From positions 1 to 32,252 of the forward strand of contig JANQFP010000204.1 in the NCBI GenBank assembly GCA_028277795.1: DNA of 32,252 nt, written 5' to 3'. The position numbers were made by a program, and so were the translations under genes. Below, one piece after another: positions 24,889 through 32,252 of this stretch; position 1 is the first letter of the stretch, and every line of letters begins with the position of its first letter. The notes beneath the pieces were generated by a model. It was not told the DNA's origin. It ran no database searches and worked only from the letters and a program-made list of their open reading frames with translations. Origin of the DNA: Rhodospirillales bacterium. GTDB lineage: Bacteria; Pseudomonadota; Alphaproteobacteria; Rhodospirillales; JANQFP01.

Positions 24889-25020
24889 TCATACCGCCGC
24901 GCCAATGAAATGACCCTGCGGGCCATTTCATGCGAAGGCGGTGGCGCTCAAATACCGCGCGGGCTTTGCGGCGCGCCATGACGGCGCTTCGCTTCTCGGT
25001 TCGGAGGCCCGCCGGTATCA
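24889..25020 (-). repeat. 132-bp repeat element, copy B
   Basis: Same length and orientation as copies A and C. The internal hairpin arms ATGAAATG (24905-24912) and CATTTCAT (24924-24931) are perfect here. It lies between the divergent MBL-fold and membrane protein genes and fills most of that 311-base gap; the remainder shows only ribosome binding sites. It differs from A and C mainly in the segment before the right end. Confidence 0.85.
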
Positions 25021-25069
25021 GTCCCACCCTGGCGCCGCCCCAACAAGAAACCCGTGAAGGGAGCCCGAC

Positions 25070-25459
25070 ATGTCCTCCGCCGAATTCATCGCCCGCATCT
25101 TCGGCCCGCTCTACGTCATCGTCGCCGTCGGCATGCTGCTGGATGCCGAGACCTACCGACAGATTACCAAGGACGCCCTGGGCAAGCCGGTGCTGCGCTA
25201 CCTGGCCGGCATCCTCGCCCTGGTCGCCGGCCTGCTCATCATCAACGTCCACAACGAATGGGCGCCCCGGTGGACGGTGATCATCACCCTCATGGGGTGG
25301 CTGGCCCTGATCAAGGGGGCGCTGCTGACCGCCTACCCGGACGTCCTGATCCGCGTCTCCGAGCCCCTGGCCCGCCGGTCCGCGCGCCTGCGCGGCGCCG
25401 CCGTGGTCACCCTGGCGCTGGGGCTGTTCCTCACCGGCATGGGCTACCTCGGGACCTGA
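25070..25459 (+). CDS. Small integral membrane protein of unknown function
   Basis: The 129-residue product is predicted to cross the membrane four times, near residues 11-25 (FGPLYVIVAVGMLL), 44-60 (YLAGILALVAGLLIINV), 68-89 (WTVIITLMGWLALIKGALL) and 107-127 (GAAVVTLALGLFLTGMGYL). AAGGGAG precedes the ATG. A membrane protein of this size and layout is common in alphaproteobacteria, but I know of no function. It converges on the PfkB gene with a shared hairpin between them. Confidence 0.8.
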   Translation: MSSAEFIARIFGPLYVIVAVGMLLDAETYRQITKDALGKPVLRYLAGILALVAGLLIINVHNEWAPRWTVIITLMGWLALIKGALLTAYPDVLIRVSEPLARRSARLRGAAVVTLALGLFLTGMGYLGT

Positions 25460-25480
25460 GAGCCCTGAGAGACGGGCTCT
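25459..25480. terminator. Hairpin between convergent genes
   Basis: AGAGCCC (25459-25465) and GGGCTCT (25474-25480) form a perfect 7-base stem with an 8-base loop, starting at the last base of the membrane protein stop codon and ending 5 bases from the PfkB stop codon. It could serve both strands. There is no T-run. Confidence 0.5.
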
Positions 25481-25485
25481 GAGGG

Positions 25486-26415
25486 TCATACCCCGGCCAG
25501 CGCCCGCAGGTCGGCCACCGGCGGCAGGGGCGCGCGGCCGGTGGCGCCGCGGCAGGCCTGGGCCGCCGCCGCGGTGGCGAAACGGGCGGCGCCGACCGCA
25601 TCCCAGCCGGCGAGCAGGCCGTAGACCAGGGCGCCGTGAAACACGTCCCCGGCGCCGGTGGCATCGACCACGCGGTCGATCGGGTGGGCCGGCAGGTGCT
25701 CGGCGCGGCCATGGCCGACGACCAGGCAGCCGAAGGCACCGGCGGTGGCCACCACGACGGGGATGCCCGTCTCGGTGGCGAGGGGAACGACGTGATCGGG
25801 GCCGATGGATGCGTCGTCCTCGCCGAAGTAGGCGGCCGGCGCCACCAGGACGTGGAGCCGGTCGAGAAGGTGGCGGGAGCGCCCGGGATCGGTGCCGGCG
25901 TCCAGGGACACCGTGGCGCCCGTCGCCCGCGCTGTCGTCGCCGCCAGGTCGGCCGCCGACGGCTGGTGGGAATCGAGGACCACGTGGCGGGCCCGGGTGA
26001 GGAGCCCCGGGTCCACCTCGTCGGCCGCCAGGCGCAGGCCGTCCCCGGCGCCGCCGATGATGGTGCGCTCGCCCGAGCCGTCGTGGACGACGATGGCCGC
26101 CGCCAGGGTGGTCACCGCCCCGTCGGCCGTCAGCCCCGCCGTTCCCACGCCTTCGCGGGCGAACTCGTCTCGGACGTAGGCGCCCAGCGCGTCGTCGCCC
26201 ACCTTGCCGACGAAGTCCGTGGCCATGCCGAAGCGGGCCAGGGTGACCAAGGCGGTGGCGGCCGGGCCGCCCGCCGCCAGCCGCGAGGCCTTGGCCAGCG
26301 GCTTGGTCCCCCACGCCGGGTAACTGTCCATATGGAAGAACAGATCGACGGAACAGGCGCCGATGCCGACCACGGGCCCGTCCGGCGGCGTCTTCCCCGG
26401 TGGCGGGGCGGTCAC
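25486..26415 (-). CDS. PfkB-family carbohydrate/nucleoside kinase
   Basis: The 309-residue product belongs to the ribokinase/PfkB family. It has the N-terminal GIGACSVDLFFHMDSYP, the substrate region AAGGPAATALVTLARFG, and the C-terminal anion-hole and catalytic base motif DATGAGDVFHGALVYGLL, whose Asp is the base. The sugar or nucleoside substrate cannot be told. The start is a GTG whose last two bases are part of the upstream stop codon (GTGA), so it is coupled to the GGDEF protein gene. Other in-frame GTG codons lie further up inside that gene. Confidence 0.88.
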   Translation of the reverse strand: MTAPPPGKTPPDGPVVGIGACSVDLFFHMDSYPAWGTKPLAKASRLAAGGPAATALVTLARFGMATDFVGKVGDDALGAYVRDEFAREGVGTAGLTADGAVTTLAAAIVVHDGSGERTIIGGAGDGLRLAADEVDPGLLTRARHVVLDSHQPSAADLAATTARATGATVSLDAGTDPGRSRHLLDRLHVLVAPAAYFGEDDASIGPDHVVPLATETGIPVVVATAGAFGCLVVGHGRAEHLPAHPIDRVVDATGAGDVFHGALVYGLLAGWDAVGAARFATAAAAQACRGATGRAPLPPVADLRALAGV

Positions 26416-28097
26416 AGTCCCGGCGACCACGACGGGCCGGCGCCGTCCCCGGTCTCGGCCAGCACCACCCGATCGCGGCCGCCGTTCTTGGCCGCATAGA
26501 GGGCCTTGTCGGCGGCCTCGGACAGGGCCGCCGCCGAGGCGAACTGGGGAAACTCGGCCACCCCGCAACTGACGGTCACCGAGAAGTCGCCGCCGTCGGC
26601 CCGGTGGCGGATGTCGGCGAAGGCCTGGCGCACCTGGTCCATGGTGCGGCGGGCCACGTCGCCGGCGGCGCCGGGCAGCACCACGGCGAACTCCTCGCCC
26701 CCCATGCGGCCGATGATGTCCGACCGCCGCAAGCGCTGGCGCAGCAGGCGGGCCAGGCTCTTGATGACCCGGTCGCCCACCGGATGGCCATGGGTGTCGT
26801 TGACCGACTTGAAGCGGTCGATGTCGAGCACCGCCAGGGCCAGGGGCCGGCCGTCGCGCTCGGCCCGCGACAGTTCCGTGTCCAGGAGCTGCTTAGTGCT
26901 GGTGTGGTTGAACAGGCCGGTCATGCTGTCGCGGACCATCAGCGAGCCGACCAGGCGGAAGCGTTGCACCCGCGCCGACACCGAGGCGATCAGGTGATGG
27001 GCGCTGATCGACTTGTTGAGGAAGTCGTCGCCGCCCCGGCGCATGGCGGCCAACTGCTTGTCGATATCCGCCTCGGCCGACAGGAACACGATGGGGATGG
27101 CGGCGAAGGCCGCCTGCTGGCGGATCACCGAGGCCAGCTCCAGGCCGCTGCACCCGGGCATGTAGAGGTCCATGAGGATCAGCTCGGGGGCGAACTCCTG
27201 AATGCGGTCGAGGACGTCCATGGGGTTGTCGATCACCGACGGCGTCATGCCCGCGTCCTCGAGGATGGCGGCGATGAAGCCGGCGACGCTGCGGTCGTCG
27301 TCGACCACCAGGATGCGGTAGGGCTCCTCGTCCTCCGAGGCAGCCTGCGCGTCGATGGCGTCGACCAGGTCGGGCACGTCGACGGGCTTCACCAGGTAGG
27401 CCGACCCGCCGGCCCGCACCGCCTCCAGGCGCGAGGTGACCGAGCCCCGTTCGGACAGGAAGATCACCGGGCAGTCGAGGATGCCTTCGGCACGCAGGGC
27501 CTGCAGGGTGTCGGTGCCGTCGCCGCTCTCGGACGAGAACAGGACCACCGCGGCGGCCTCTTCGGCCAGCACGGCGCGCAGGTCGTCGGCATGGGGCACG
27601 GCGCGGGTGGCGAAGCCGTAGTTGGCGAGCTCCCCCTGCAGGCGCCGCGCCGCGTCCTCGTCGGCGTCCACCAGGACCACCGTGCGGGCCGCCTCGGCCT
27701 CCGGCGCCTCGGGTTCTTTCTTGGCGAACACCCCCTCCGGGGCGACCGCGGCGTCGCGGGGCACCGCCGAGCGCAGCCCCACCACCAGGCCGATGATGTC
27801 ATGGCAACGCTCGGCCCGCGGGACCTCGCCGTCCTCGATGACCTCGGCGCAGACCTCCTCGACCGCCTGGGCGGCATGGGTGAGCGCCGCGAACCCGAAG
27901 GTGGCACCGGATCCTGCCAGCTTGTGGGCCATGTAGTGGATGGCCGCCACCGCCCGCCGGCTCGCTTCCGGCGAGCCGGGCTCGGCCAGCGGCGCCGCGG
28001 CGGCCTCGATCTCGCGCAGCCGGCCGTCCAGCTCCTGGGCGTAGGCGGCACGCAGCGCCGCGATCTTCTCGGCCAGTGTGGTCCGTCGCTCGGCCAT
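26412..28097 (-). CDS. Hpt-receiver-receiver-GGDEF protein, probable diguanylate cyclase
   Basis: The 561-residue product combines four domains. An Hpt domain has phosphorylatable His58 in YMAHKLAGSGATFGF. A first receiver (about residues 137-250) has Ser in place of the phosphoacceptor Asp (VVLFSSESGD), so it is probably a pseudo-receiver. A second, intact receiver (about 260-375) has LMDLYMPGCSG. A GGDEF domain (about 390-550) has GRMGGEEFAVVLPG and an inhibitory RRSD motif five residues before it. It would make cyclic di-GMP in response to phosphorelay input and be product-inhibited. Both the Hpt and the intact receiver could take part in phosphotransfer. Its stop codon overlaps the PfkB start. 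The ribosome site is weak. Confidence 0.92.
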   Translation of the reverse strand: MAERRTTLAEKIAALRAAYAQELDGRLREIEAAAAPLAEPGSPEASRRAVAAIHYMAHKLAGSGATFGFAALTHAAQAVEEVCAEVIEDGEVPRAERCHDIIGLVVGLRSAVPRDAAVAPEGVFAKKEPEAPEAEAARTVVLVDADEDAARRLQGELANYGFATRAVPHADDLRAVLAEEAAAVVLFSSESGDGTDTLQALRAEGILDCPVIFLSERGSVTSRLEAVRAGGSAYLVKPVDVPDLVDAIDAQAASEDEEPYRILVVDDDRSVAGFIAAILEDAGMTPSVIDNPMDVLDRIQEFAPELILMDLYMPGCSGLELASVIRQQAAFAAIPIVFLSAEADIDKQLAAMRRGGDDFLNKSISAHHLIASVSARVQRFRLVGSLMVRDSMTGLFNHTSTKQLLDTELSRAERDGRPLALAVLDIDRFKSVNDTHGHPVGDRVIKSLARLLRQRLRRSDIIGRMGGEEFAVVLPGAAGDVARRTMDQVRQAFADIRHRADGGDFSVTVSCGVAEFPQFASAAALSEAADKALYAAKNGGRDRVVLAETGDGAGPSWSPGL

Positions 28098-28109
28098 GGC
28101 AACCCTGTC

Positions 28110-28241
28110 TCATACCGCCACGCCAATGAAATGACCCTGCGGGCCATTTCATGCGAAGGCGGTGGCGCTCAAACGCCGCGCAGGCTTCCCGGCGCGCCAT
28201 GACGGCGCTTCGCGAGTCGTCTCGAAGGCGCGCCGGTATCA
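28110..28241 (-). repeat. 132-bp repeat element, copy C
   Basis: Same length and orientation as copies A and B; its ends are TCATACCGCCACGCC and GGCGCGCCGGTATCA, 12 of 15 complementary. It lies between the GGDEF gene start and the amidohydrolase stop codon. On the minus strand all three copies keep an open frame encoding MARR and later HRLRM, which could be chance in such GC-rich DNA. Confidence 0.85.
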
Positions 28242-28300
28242 CCTGCGTCGGCCGAGGAAAAAATCATGTTCTCCCGGTCTCCGCAAGATGGCGGTGAAGC

Positions 28301-29539
28301 CTACGGATGGACTCCCCGGTTGGTGAAGATGGCGGCCGGAAGCCGGCCGCCGGTGCGGGGCGACCGCACCGTGCGTTTGACCACGTAGTCGAACAGCAGG
28401 GGGTTGTAGGCGAAGATCTCGTCCAGGTACCTGGCCTCCTCGTCCGTCAACAGCCCGTGCCGCGCCAGCGCCGAGGTCTGCACCACCACGTCGATGGCGG
28501 GCAGCGGATAGTCGCTGCCGTCGATCAGCCGAGGGTGCAGGTCCCCGCGCTCGAGGAGACGGGTCAGCGCCGTGGGTATGCGGTTGACCTGGGTGATGGC
28601 CGAGATGTCGGCGAACAGGGTGCCGGCGTACCGCGGGTCCTCCATCAGGCGCAGGACCAGGTCGAAGTTGCTGGCCGCCTCCCCGGGCCGGTCCAGGTCC
28701 GCGTTCTCGCCCAGGCTCCCGGCATGGGCCATGATCACGGTGACGCCCATGTCCAGCGGCCGCCGGTAGAGCAGGGGATTGCCCAGGGCCTGGTCCAATC
28801 CGACGTCGACGGCCTCCTCCTTGCCGACATGGGTGAGCAAGGCCATGCGGTGGGTCTTCAGGGCCCGGTAGAAGGGGTCGTTGCGGGGAGTGGACGGGTC
28901 CATGCCCTGGACGTTGGGGAGCCACTTGACCAGACGCACGCCCTCGGCCGCCCAGCGCTCCAAGGCGGCCACGGCGTCGCGACGGTAGGGATGGACGGAC
29001 ACGATGGGGAAGAACAGGTCGGGATACTCGGCGGCCAGGCGAACCACGTAGTCGTTGGGCACGTGGAAGACGCTGTTCTCCCGGTCCACCGTGCCGTCCT
29101 CGTGGTAGTGGTAGTCGAAAGCCAGCAGGCCGTACTTGCCGTGCCCGGGAATGCTGCGGATGAGACGAACCAGGCGCTCCATGTACTGGCGGTCGGCGTG
29201 CGGCCCATCGGTGACCCCTGAGCCCTCCAGGTAGACCAGGGTCTTGAACTTGGCCAGCGGGCTGCTCCAGGTGAGCAGCTTGGGATTGACCCAGGTGCCG
29301 GTGCCGCCCGTGCCCAGGCCGAGGACGTGGACATGGTGGTCGCGCAGGGCACCCGGTTCCACGTCGGCGAAGGCATGCTCGATCAGGCGCCGCGCCCCGG
29401 GGCTGAGGTTGGCATCCATGTCCTCCGGCGCCAGCCCGGACGGCCCGGCCATCCAATGGGCCACGGGCCCGCACGCGCCGACCATCAGGAAAAGCGCACC
29501 GGCCGTGGCCATGGCCGTCCGCCTGCCGCCGTCGCCCAT
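28301..29539 (-). CDS. Lipoprotein-type amidohydrolase (COG2159-like metal-dependent hydrolase)
   Basis: The 412-residue product has a short signal peptide ending in VGAC (Cys23), so it is probably exported and lipid-anchored. The mature part is a TIM-barrel amidohydrolase with the metal motif DHHVHVLG, a mid-barrel LLTHVGKEE, then VIMAHAGSLGEN and DGSDYPLPAIDV near the end. These fit the COG2159/amidohydrolase-2 group that acts on decarboxylation or hydrolysis substrates. The start at 29539 (GGGAG 6 bases upstream) puts the signal peptide at the N-terminus; ATG 29557 is an alternative six codons longer. An exported member of this family is uncommon. The substrate is unknown. Confidence 0.85.
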   Translation of the reverse strand: MGDGGRRTAMATAGALFLMVGACGPVAHWMAGPSGLAPEDMDANLSPGARRLIEHAFADVEPGALRDHHVHVLGLGTGGTGTWVNPKLLTWSSPLAKFKTLVYLEGSGVTDGPHADRQYMERLVRLIRSIPGHGKYGLLAFDYHYHEDGTVDRENSVFHVPNDYVVRLAAEYPDLFFPIVSVHPYRRDAVAALERWAAEGVRLVKWLPNVQGMDPSTPRNDPFYRALKTHRMALLTHVGKEEAVDVGLDQALGNPLLYRRPLDMGVTVIMAHAGSLGENADLDRPGEAASNFDLVLRLMEDPRYAGTLFADISAITQVNRIPTALTRLLERGDLHPRLIDGSDYPLPAIDVVVQTSALARHGLLTDEEARYLDEIFAYNPLLFDYVVKRTVRSPRTGGRLPAAIFTNRGVHP

Positions 29540-29679
29540 CCCGGTCTCCCGTTCCATCAGGACCCTTGACGGCCGAGGGTATGCCCCATCCGGCCCGCGG
29601 CGCCACGACAAAACGGCCTCCGGTGGGCGCGGTGGCTGCGAATGGGCTATTCTGCCGCGGTTCGGGGCAGGGGGACCGC

Positions 29680-31821
29680 ATGGGCGTGTGGCATCTGGTC
29701 AAGTACGGGCTGACCCTGTCGCCCCGGGTGGCGGCGGCGCGGGCGCTGCGCATGGCGCGGCGCACCGGCGCGGCCTACGGGCGCCAGATGCGCGACCGCG
29801 GGCGCTCCACCTACGCACCCATCGTCGACCCGCCGCCGGTCCTGGCCGGCTTGGTGCCGGCCATCGACCCGTCGATGCTGGCGCCCCAGGCCGAGACCAT
29901 CGCCTCGGTGGCCGGCCGCATCCTCGAGCACCGCTTCGATCTGCTGGGCTCGGGTTGGGTGCGGGTCGAGCCCGGCATGACCTGCGCCGGCTTCGAGGGC
30001 CGCCGCTGTCCGCCGGTCGGGGCCCCGCCCCTCCTGTCGCCGGGCAACCGCGAACCGGCCGCCGCCCTGCGCCGCCTGATCGATGCCGGCTATCGCCCCA
30101 TCGACTGGCAGATCGACTTCAGGTCCGGCTACCGGTGGTCGGAGGCCCAGGCGTCGGGGACCCTCCGCTACGGCCACGCGCCCGGCGCCGACGTCAAGGT
30201 GCCGCTGGAGCTGGGCCGGCTGCAGCACCTGCCGCTGCTGGCCTGGGCCTACATCCTGGCCGGCGCCGGAACCCCCGGCCTGGCGTCCCCCGACGCCTAC
30301 CGGCGCGAGTTCCGCAACCAGGTGCTGGACTTCCTGGCCGCCAACCCGCCGCGCTTCGGGGTCAACTGGGCCATCACCATGGACGTGGCCCTGCGCGCCG
30401 CCAACCTGGTGCTGGCGCTCGACCTGTTCCGCCGCCACGGCGCCCAGTTCGACGACGCCTTCCTGGGCGCCTTCGCCGCCGCCCTGCGGGCCCACGGCCG
30501 CCACATCGTCGAGTTCCTGGAGTGGCACGACGACATCCGCGGCAACCACTATCTGGCCGACATCGTCGGCCTGCTGTTCGTCGCCGCCGCCCTGCCGGCG
30601 GACCCGGAGACGGACCTGTGGCTGGCCTTCGCCGTGCACCAGCTGGTGGCCGAGGCGGGGCGGCAGTTCACGCCCGACGGGGCCGGGGTCGAGGCCTCGC
30701 TGTCGTACCACCGGCTGTGCGCCGAGATGGTCGTCTACGGCACCGCCGTCGTGTTGGGGTTGGACGAGGACCGGCGTCGGGCCCTGGCCGGGTACGATGC
30801 GGGTGCGTGGCGGCGCACCCCGCCCCTGCCGCCGCCGCCCTTGGCTCAATACCCGCTCCCCGGCAGCGGTGGGGAGTCGCTGTTCCCGCCGTCCCATTGG
30901 CCGACCCTCGAAGCCATGGCCCAGTTCAGCCGCGACGCCACCAAGCCCAACGGCCGCGTGGTCCAGATCGGCGACACCGACAACGCGCGGCTGTTCAAGC
31001 TGTGTCCGGTCTACGGCCCCGACGGGGAAGAGGAGCACCTGGACCACCGCAGCCTTGTGGCGGCGGTCAACGGCCTGTTCGGGCGCGCCGATCTGGCCGA
31101 GTTCGCCGGTCCGGCGGCGGCCGTGGAGTCGGCGGTGGTGGCCGGGCTAGCCGGCGGCCGCCGCATCCCGCCGACCGGCCGGCCCGCCGCTCCGATGGAC
31201 GCCGCCGGGGCTCCGGCCGACGACCCGCCGTGGCACCGGGAGGTGACGGTCCGTCTTCCGGACCCGTCGGTGCTCGACGGCGTGACCGCGGTCGCCTACC
31301 CGGATTTCGGCCTCTACATCTGGCGTGGCCCGAGGCTGTTCGTGTCGGTGCGCTGCGGGCCGGCCGGCCCGCAGGTGGCCGGGTGCCATGCCCACAACGA
31401 CCAGCTCTCGGTGGAGCTCAACGTGGACGGCGAGGATTGGCTGGCCGATCCCGGCACCTACGTCTACACGGCGGCCCTCGACCGCCGCGACAAGTACCGT
31501 TCGGTACGCGCCCACACGGCGCCGCGGATGGGGGCCGCCGAGCCCGGCCGCCTGGACCTGGGCCCGTTCCGCCTGGGCGACCGGGCCCACGCCCGCTGCC
31601 TGCACTTCGACGGCCGCGAGTTCCGCGGCGTCCACAGGGGCTACGGCTCCGCGGTCACGCGCAGCGTCACCGTCGGCGACGGCCGCATCGTCATCCGCGA
31701 CGCCACCGACGGCGTGGCCGCGGCCTCGCCGGAGCGGGTCACCTTCGACAACGGCGCCGACCTGCGCCGCCTGTTCGCGATCTCCGTGCCCTTCTCGCCC
31801 GGCTACGGCCGTCAGTCGTAG
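29680..31821 (+). CDS. Heparinase II/III-family polysaccharide lyase-like protein
   Basis: The 713-residue product has a helical toroid domain (about residues 60-400) with WQIDFRSGYRWSE, NWAITMDVALRAANLVLAL, and WHDDIRGNHYLADIVGLLF. A C-terminal beta-sandwich follows, with CHAHNDQLSVELNVDGEDWL and DPGTYVYTAALDRRDKYR, the conserved catalytic region of heparinase II/III-like lyases. Such proteins act on uronic-acid polysaccharides and are frequent in exopolysaccharide loci. There is no clear signal peptide. The ATG at 29680 has GGGGGA before it. The product ends soon after FSPGYG, which may be slightly short for the family. Its end overlaps the convergent cupin gene by 10 bases. Confidence 0.9.
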   Translation: MGVWHLVKYGLTLSPRVAAARALRMARRTGAAYGRQMRDRGRSTYAPIVDPPPVLAGLVPAIDPSMLAPQAETIASVAGRILEHRFDLLGSGWVRVEPGMTCAGFEGRRCPPVGAPPLLSPGNREPAAALRRLIDAGYRPIDWQIDFRSGYRWSEAQASGTLRYGHAPGADVKVPLELGRLQHLPLLAWAYILAGAGTPGLASPDAYRREFRNQVLDFLAANPPRFGVNWAITMDVALRAANLVLALDLFRRHGAQFDDAFLGAFAAALRAHGRHIVEFLEWHDDIRGNHYLADIVGLLFVAAALPADPETDLWLAFAVHQLVAEAGRQFTPDGAGVEASLSYHRLCAEMVVYGTAVVLGLDEDRRRALAGYDAGAWRRTPPLPPPPLAQYPLPGSGGESLFPPSHWPTLEAMAQFSRDATKPNGRVVQIGDTDNARLFKLCPVYGPDGEEEHLDHRSLVAAVNGLFGRADLAEFAGPAAAVESAVVAGLAGGRRIPPTGRPAAPMDAAGAPADDPPWHREVTVRLPDPSVLDGVTAVAYPDFGLYIWRGPRLFVSVRCGPAGPQVAGCHAHNDQLSVELNVDGEDWLADPGTYVYTAALDRRDKYRSVRAHTAPRMGAAEPGRLDLGPFRLGDRAHARCLHFDGREFRGVHRGYGSAVTRSVTVGDGRIVIRDATDGVAAASPERVTFDNGADLRRLFAISVPFSPGYGRQS

Positions 31822-32117
31822 CCGTAGAGCCAGCGGGTCGTGCCGCGGTCGATGTTCTTCACCGAATGGACGGCGCCGCGGGGGATGAACACCTCGTCCC
31901 CGGGCTCGGCCACGAAGGTCTCGGTGCCCACGGTCATTTCCAGGCGGCCCTCGGCGACGGTGACCAGCTCGTTGGTGGCGTGGACGAAATCGATCCACAC
32001 CCGTCCCGGCGGATCGAAGAACAGGTCGCAGGAATAGCCCCGCGCTTGCCAATCGGCGGCCACTCGCGCCCGGTCCACGGGCCTGGGGAACTTGCCCCTG
32101 ACGATGGGTTCGGTCAT
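31812..32117 (-). CDS. Small cupin-domain protein
   Basis: The 101-residue product is a single cupin barrel. The core includes FVHATNELVTVAEGRLEM, then VAEPGDEVFIPRGAVHSVKNI, close to the two cupin motifs, with His and Glu residues in place for a metal site. Function could be enzymatic, sugar-binding or regulatory; nothing nearby decides it. It is convergent with the heparinase-like gene, overlapping by 10 bases. Start at ATG 32117. Confidence 0.85.
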   Translation of the reverse strand: MTEPIVRGKFPRPVDRARVAADWQARGYSCDLFFDPPGRVWIDFVHATNELVTVAEGRLEMTVGTETFVAEPGDEVFIPRGAVHSVKNIDRGTTRWLYGYD

Positions 32118-32205
32118 GGCCGGTTCCTCGCCACTGCTGTCCGGTTTAGACGCGAGAGCGCCCGATGGTAGATATGCAAGCGAAAACGTTCAATCTCAAC
32201 ACGTC

Positions 32206-32229
32206 ATGGCCGGGCTCCGACCCGGCCAT
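32206..32229. repeat. GC-rich hairpin repeat near the window end
   Basis: ATGGCCGGG (32206-32214) and CCCGGCCAT (32221-32229) are perfect 9-base arms around a 6-base loop. Sequences of the form CGTCATGGCCGGG...CCCGGCCATCCA are a common intergenic repeat in alphaproteobacteria as I recall them. The rest of 32118-32252 shows no gene. Confidence 0.55.
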
Positions 32230-32252
32230 CCATGCCTTCGATCGGCCTTCGG

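Noticed and set aside
26400..28202. A 600-residue open frame antisense to the GGDEF gene, and similar long antisense frames over parC, prpE, the dehydrogenase and the lyase gene
   Set aside because: They mirror genes with clear domains and arise from the lack of stop codons in very GC-rich DNA; their residue content is low-complexity Arg/Gly/Pro/Ala or His/Asp/Gly.
23952..28241. CRISPR or tandem repeat
   Set aside because: The three 132-bp units are hundreds to thousands of bases apart with genes between them.

Overview
The window reads as chromosomal DNA of a GC-rich alphaproteobacterium, most likely of the Rhodospirillales type. The reasons are the very high GC content, the fabD-fabG-acpP-fabF-mltG gene order, a ChvI/ChvG-like two-component pair, AHL quorum-sensing genes, and GC-rich hairpin repeats between genes. 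No species can be named from the sequence alone. No rRNA, tRNA, CRISPR array or insertion sequence was recognised.

Layout. Positions 243-6404 (+) carry parC, a small lipoprotein gene that overlaps a response regulator / histidine kinase pair, and a LuxI-fold acyltransferase of the kind associated with PEP-CTERM/exosortase systems. An acyl-CoA synthetase (6483-8117, -) is divergent from prpE (8258-10180, +). prpE is followed by a lone RuBisCO small-subunit-like gene (10271-10588) and an ALDH7-type semialdehyde dehydrogenase (10595-12097). After a 0.5 kb promoter-bearing gap comes the fatty acid synthesis cluster with mltG (12612-16996).

Positions 17128-22736 form a quorum-sensing island of locally lower GC. 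It holds a small orphan protein gene, an XRE regulator, a miniature LuxI that has lost its middle, a LuxR, a class III aminotransferase, a complete LuxI and a second LuxR. Each LuxI-type gene is followed by a tiny helical protein. Three 18-bp C-rich/G-rich palindromes lie 63-66 bp upstream of three start codons in the left half of the island, which suggests one shared activator.

Positions 22990-32117 hold housekeeping and accessory genes: an alpha/beta hydrolase, an MBL-fold hydrolase, a small membrane protein, a PfkB sugar kinase coupled to an Hpt-REC-REC-GGDEF protein, a lipoprotein amidohydrolase, a heparinase II/III-family protein and a cupin. Three same-orientation copies of an exactly 132-bp element with imperfect terminal inverted repeats sit in the gaps of this part.

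The points most worth a second look are the orphan RuBisCO small-subunit-like gene placed between prpE and the aldehyde dehydrogenase, the miniature LuxI with its palindrome-controlled neighbours, the repeated luxI-plus-small-helical-protein arrangement, and the 132-bp element.
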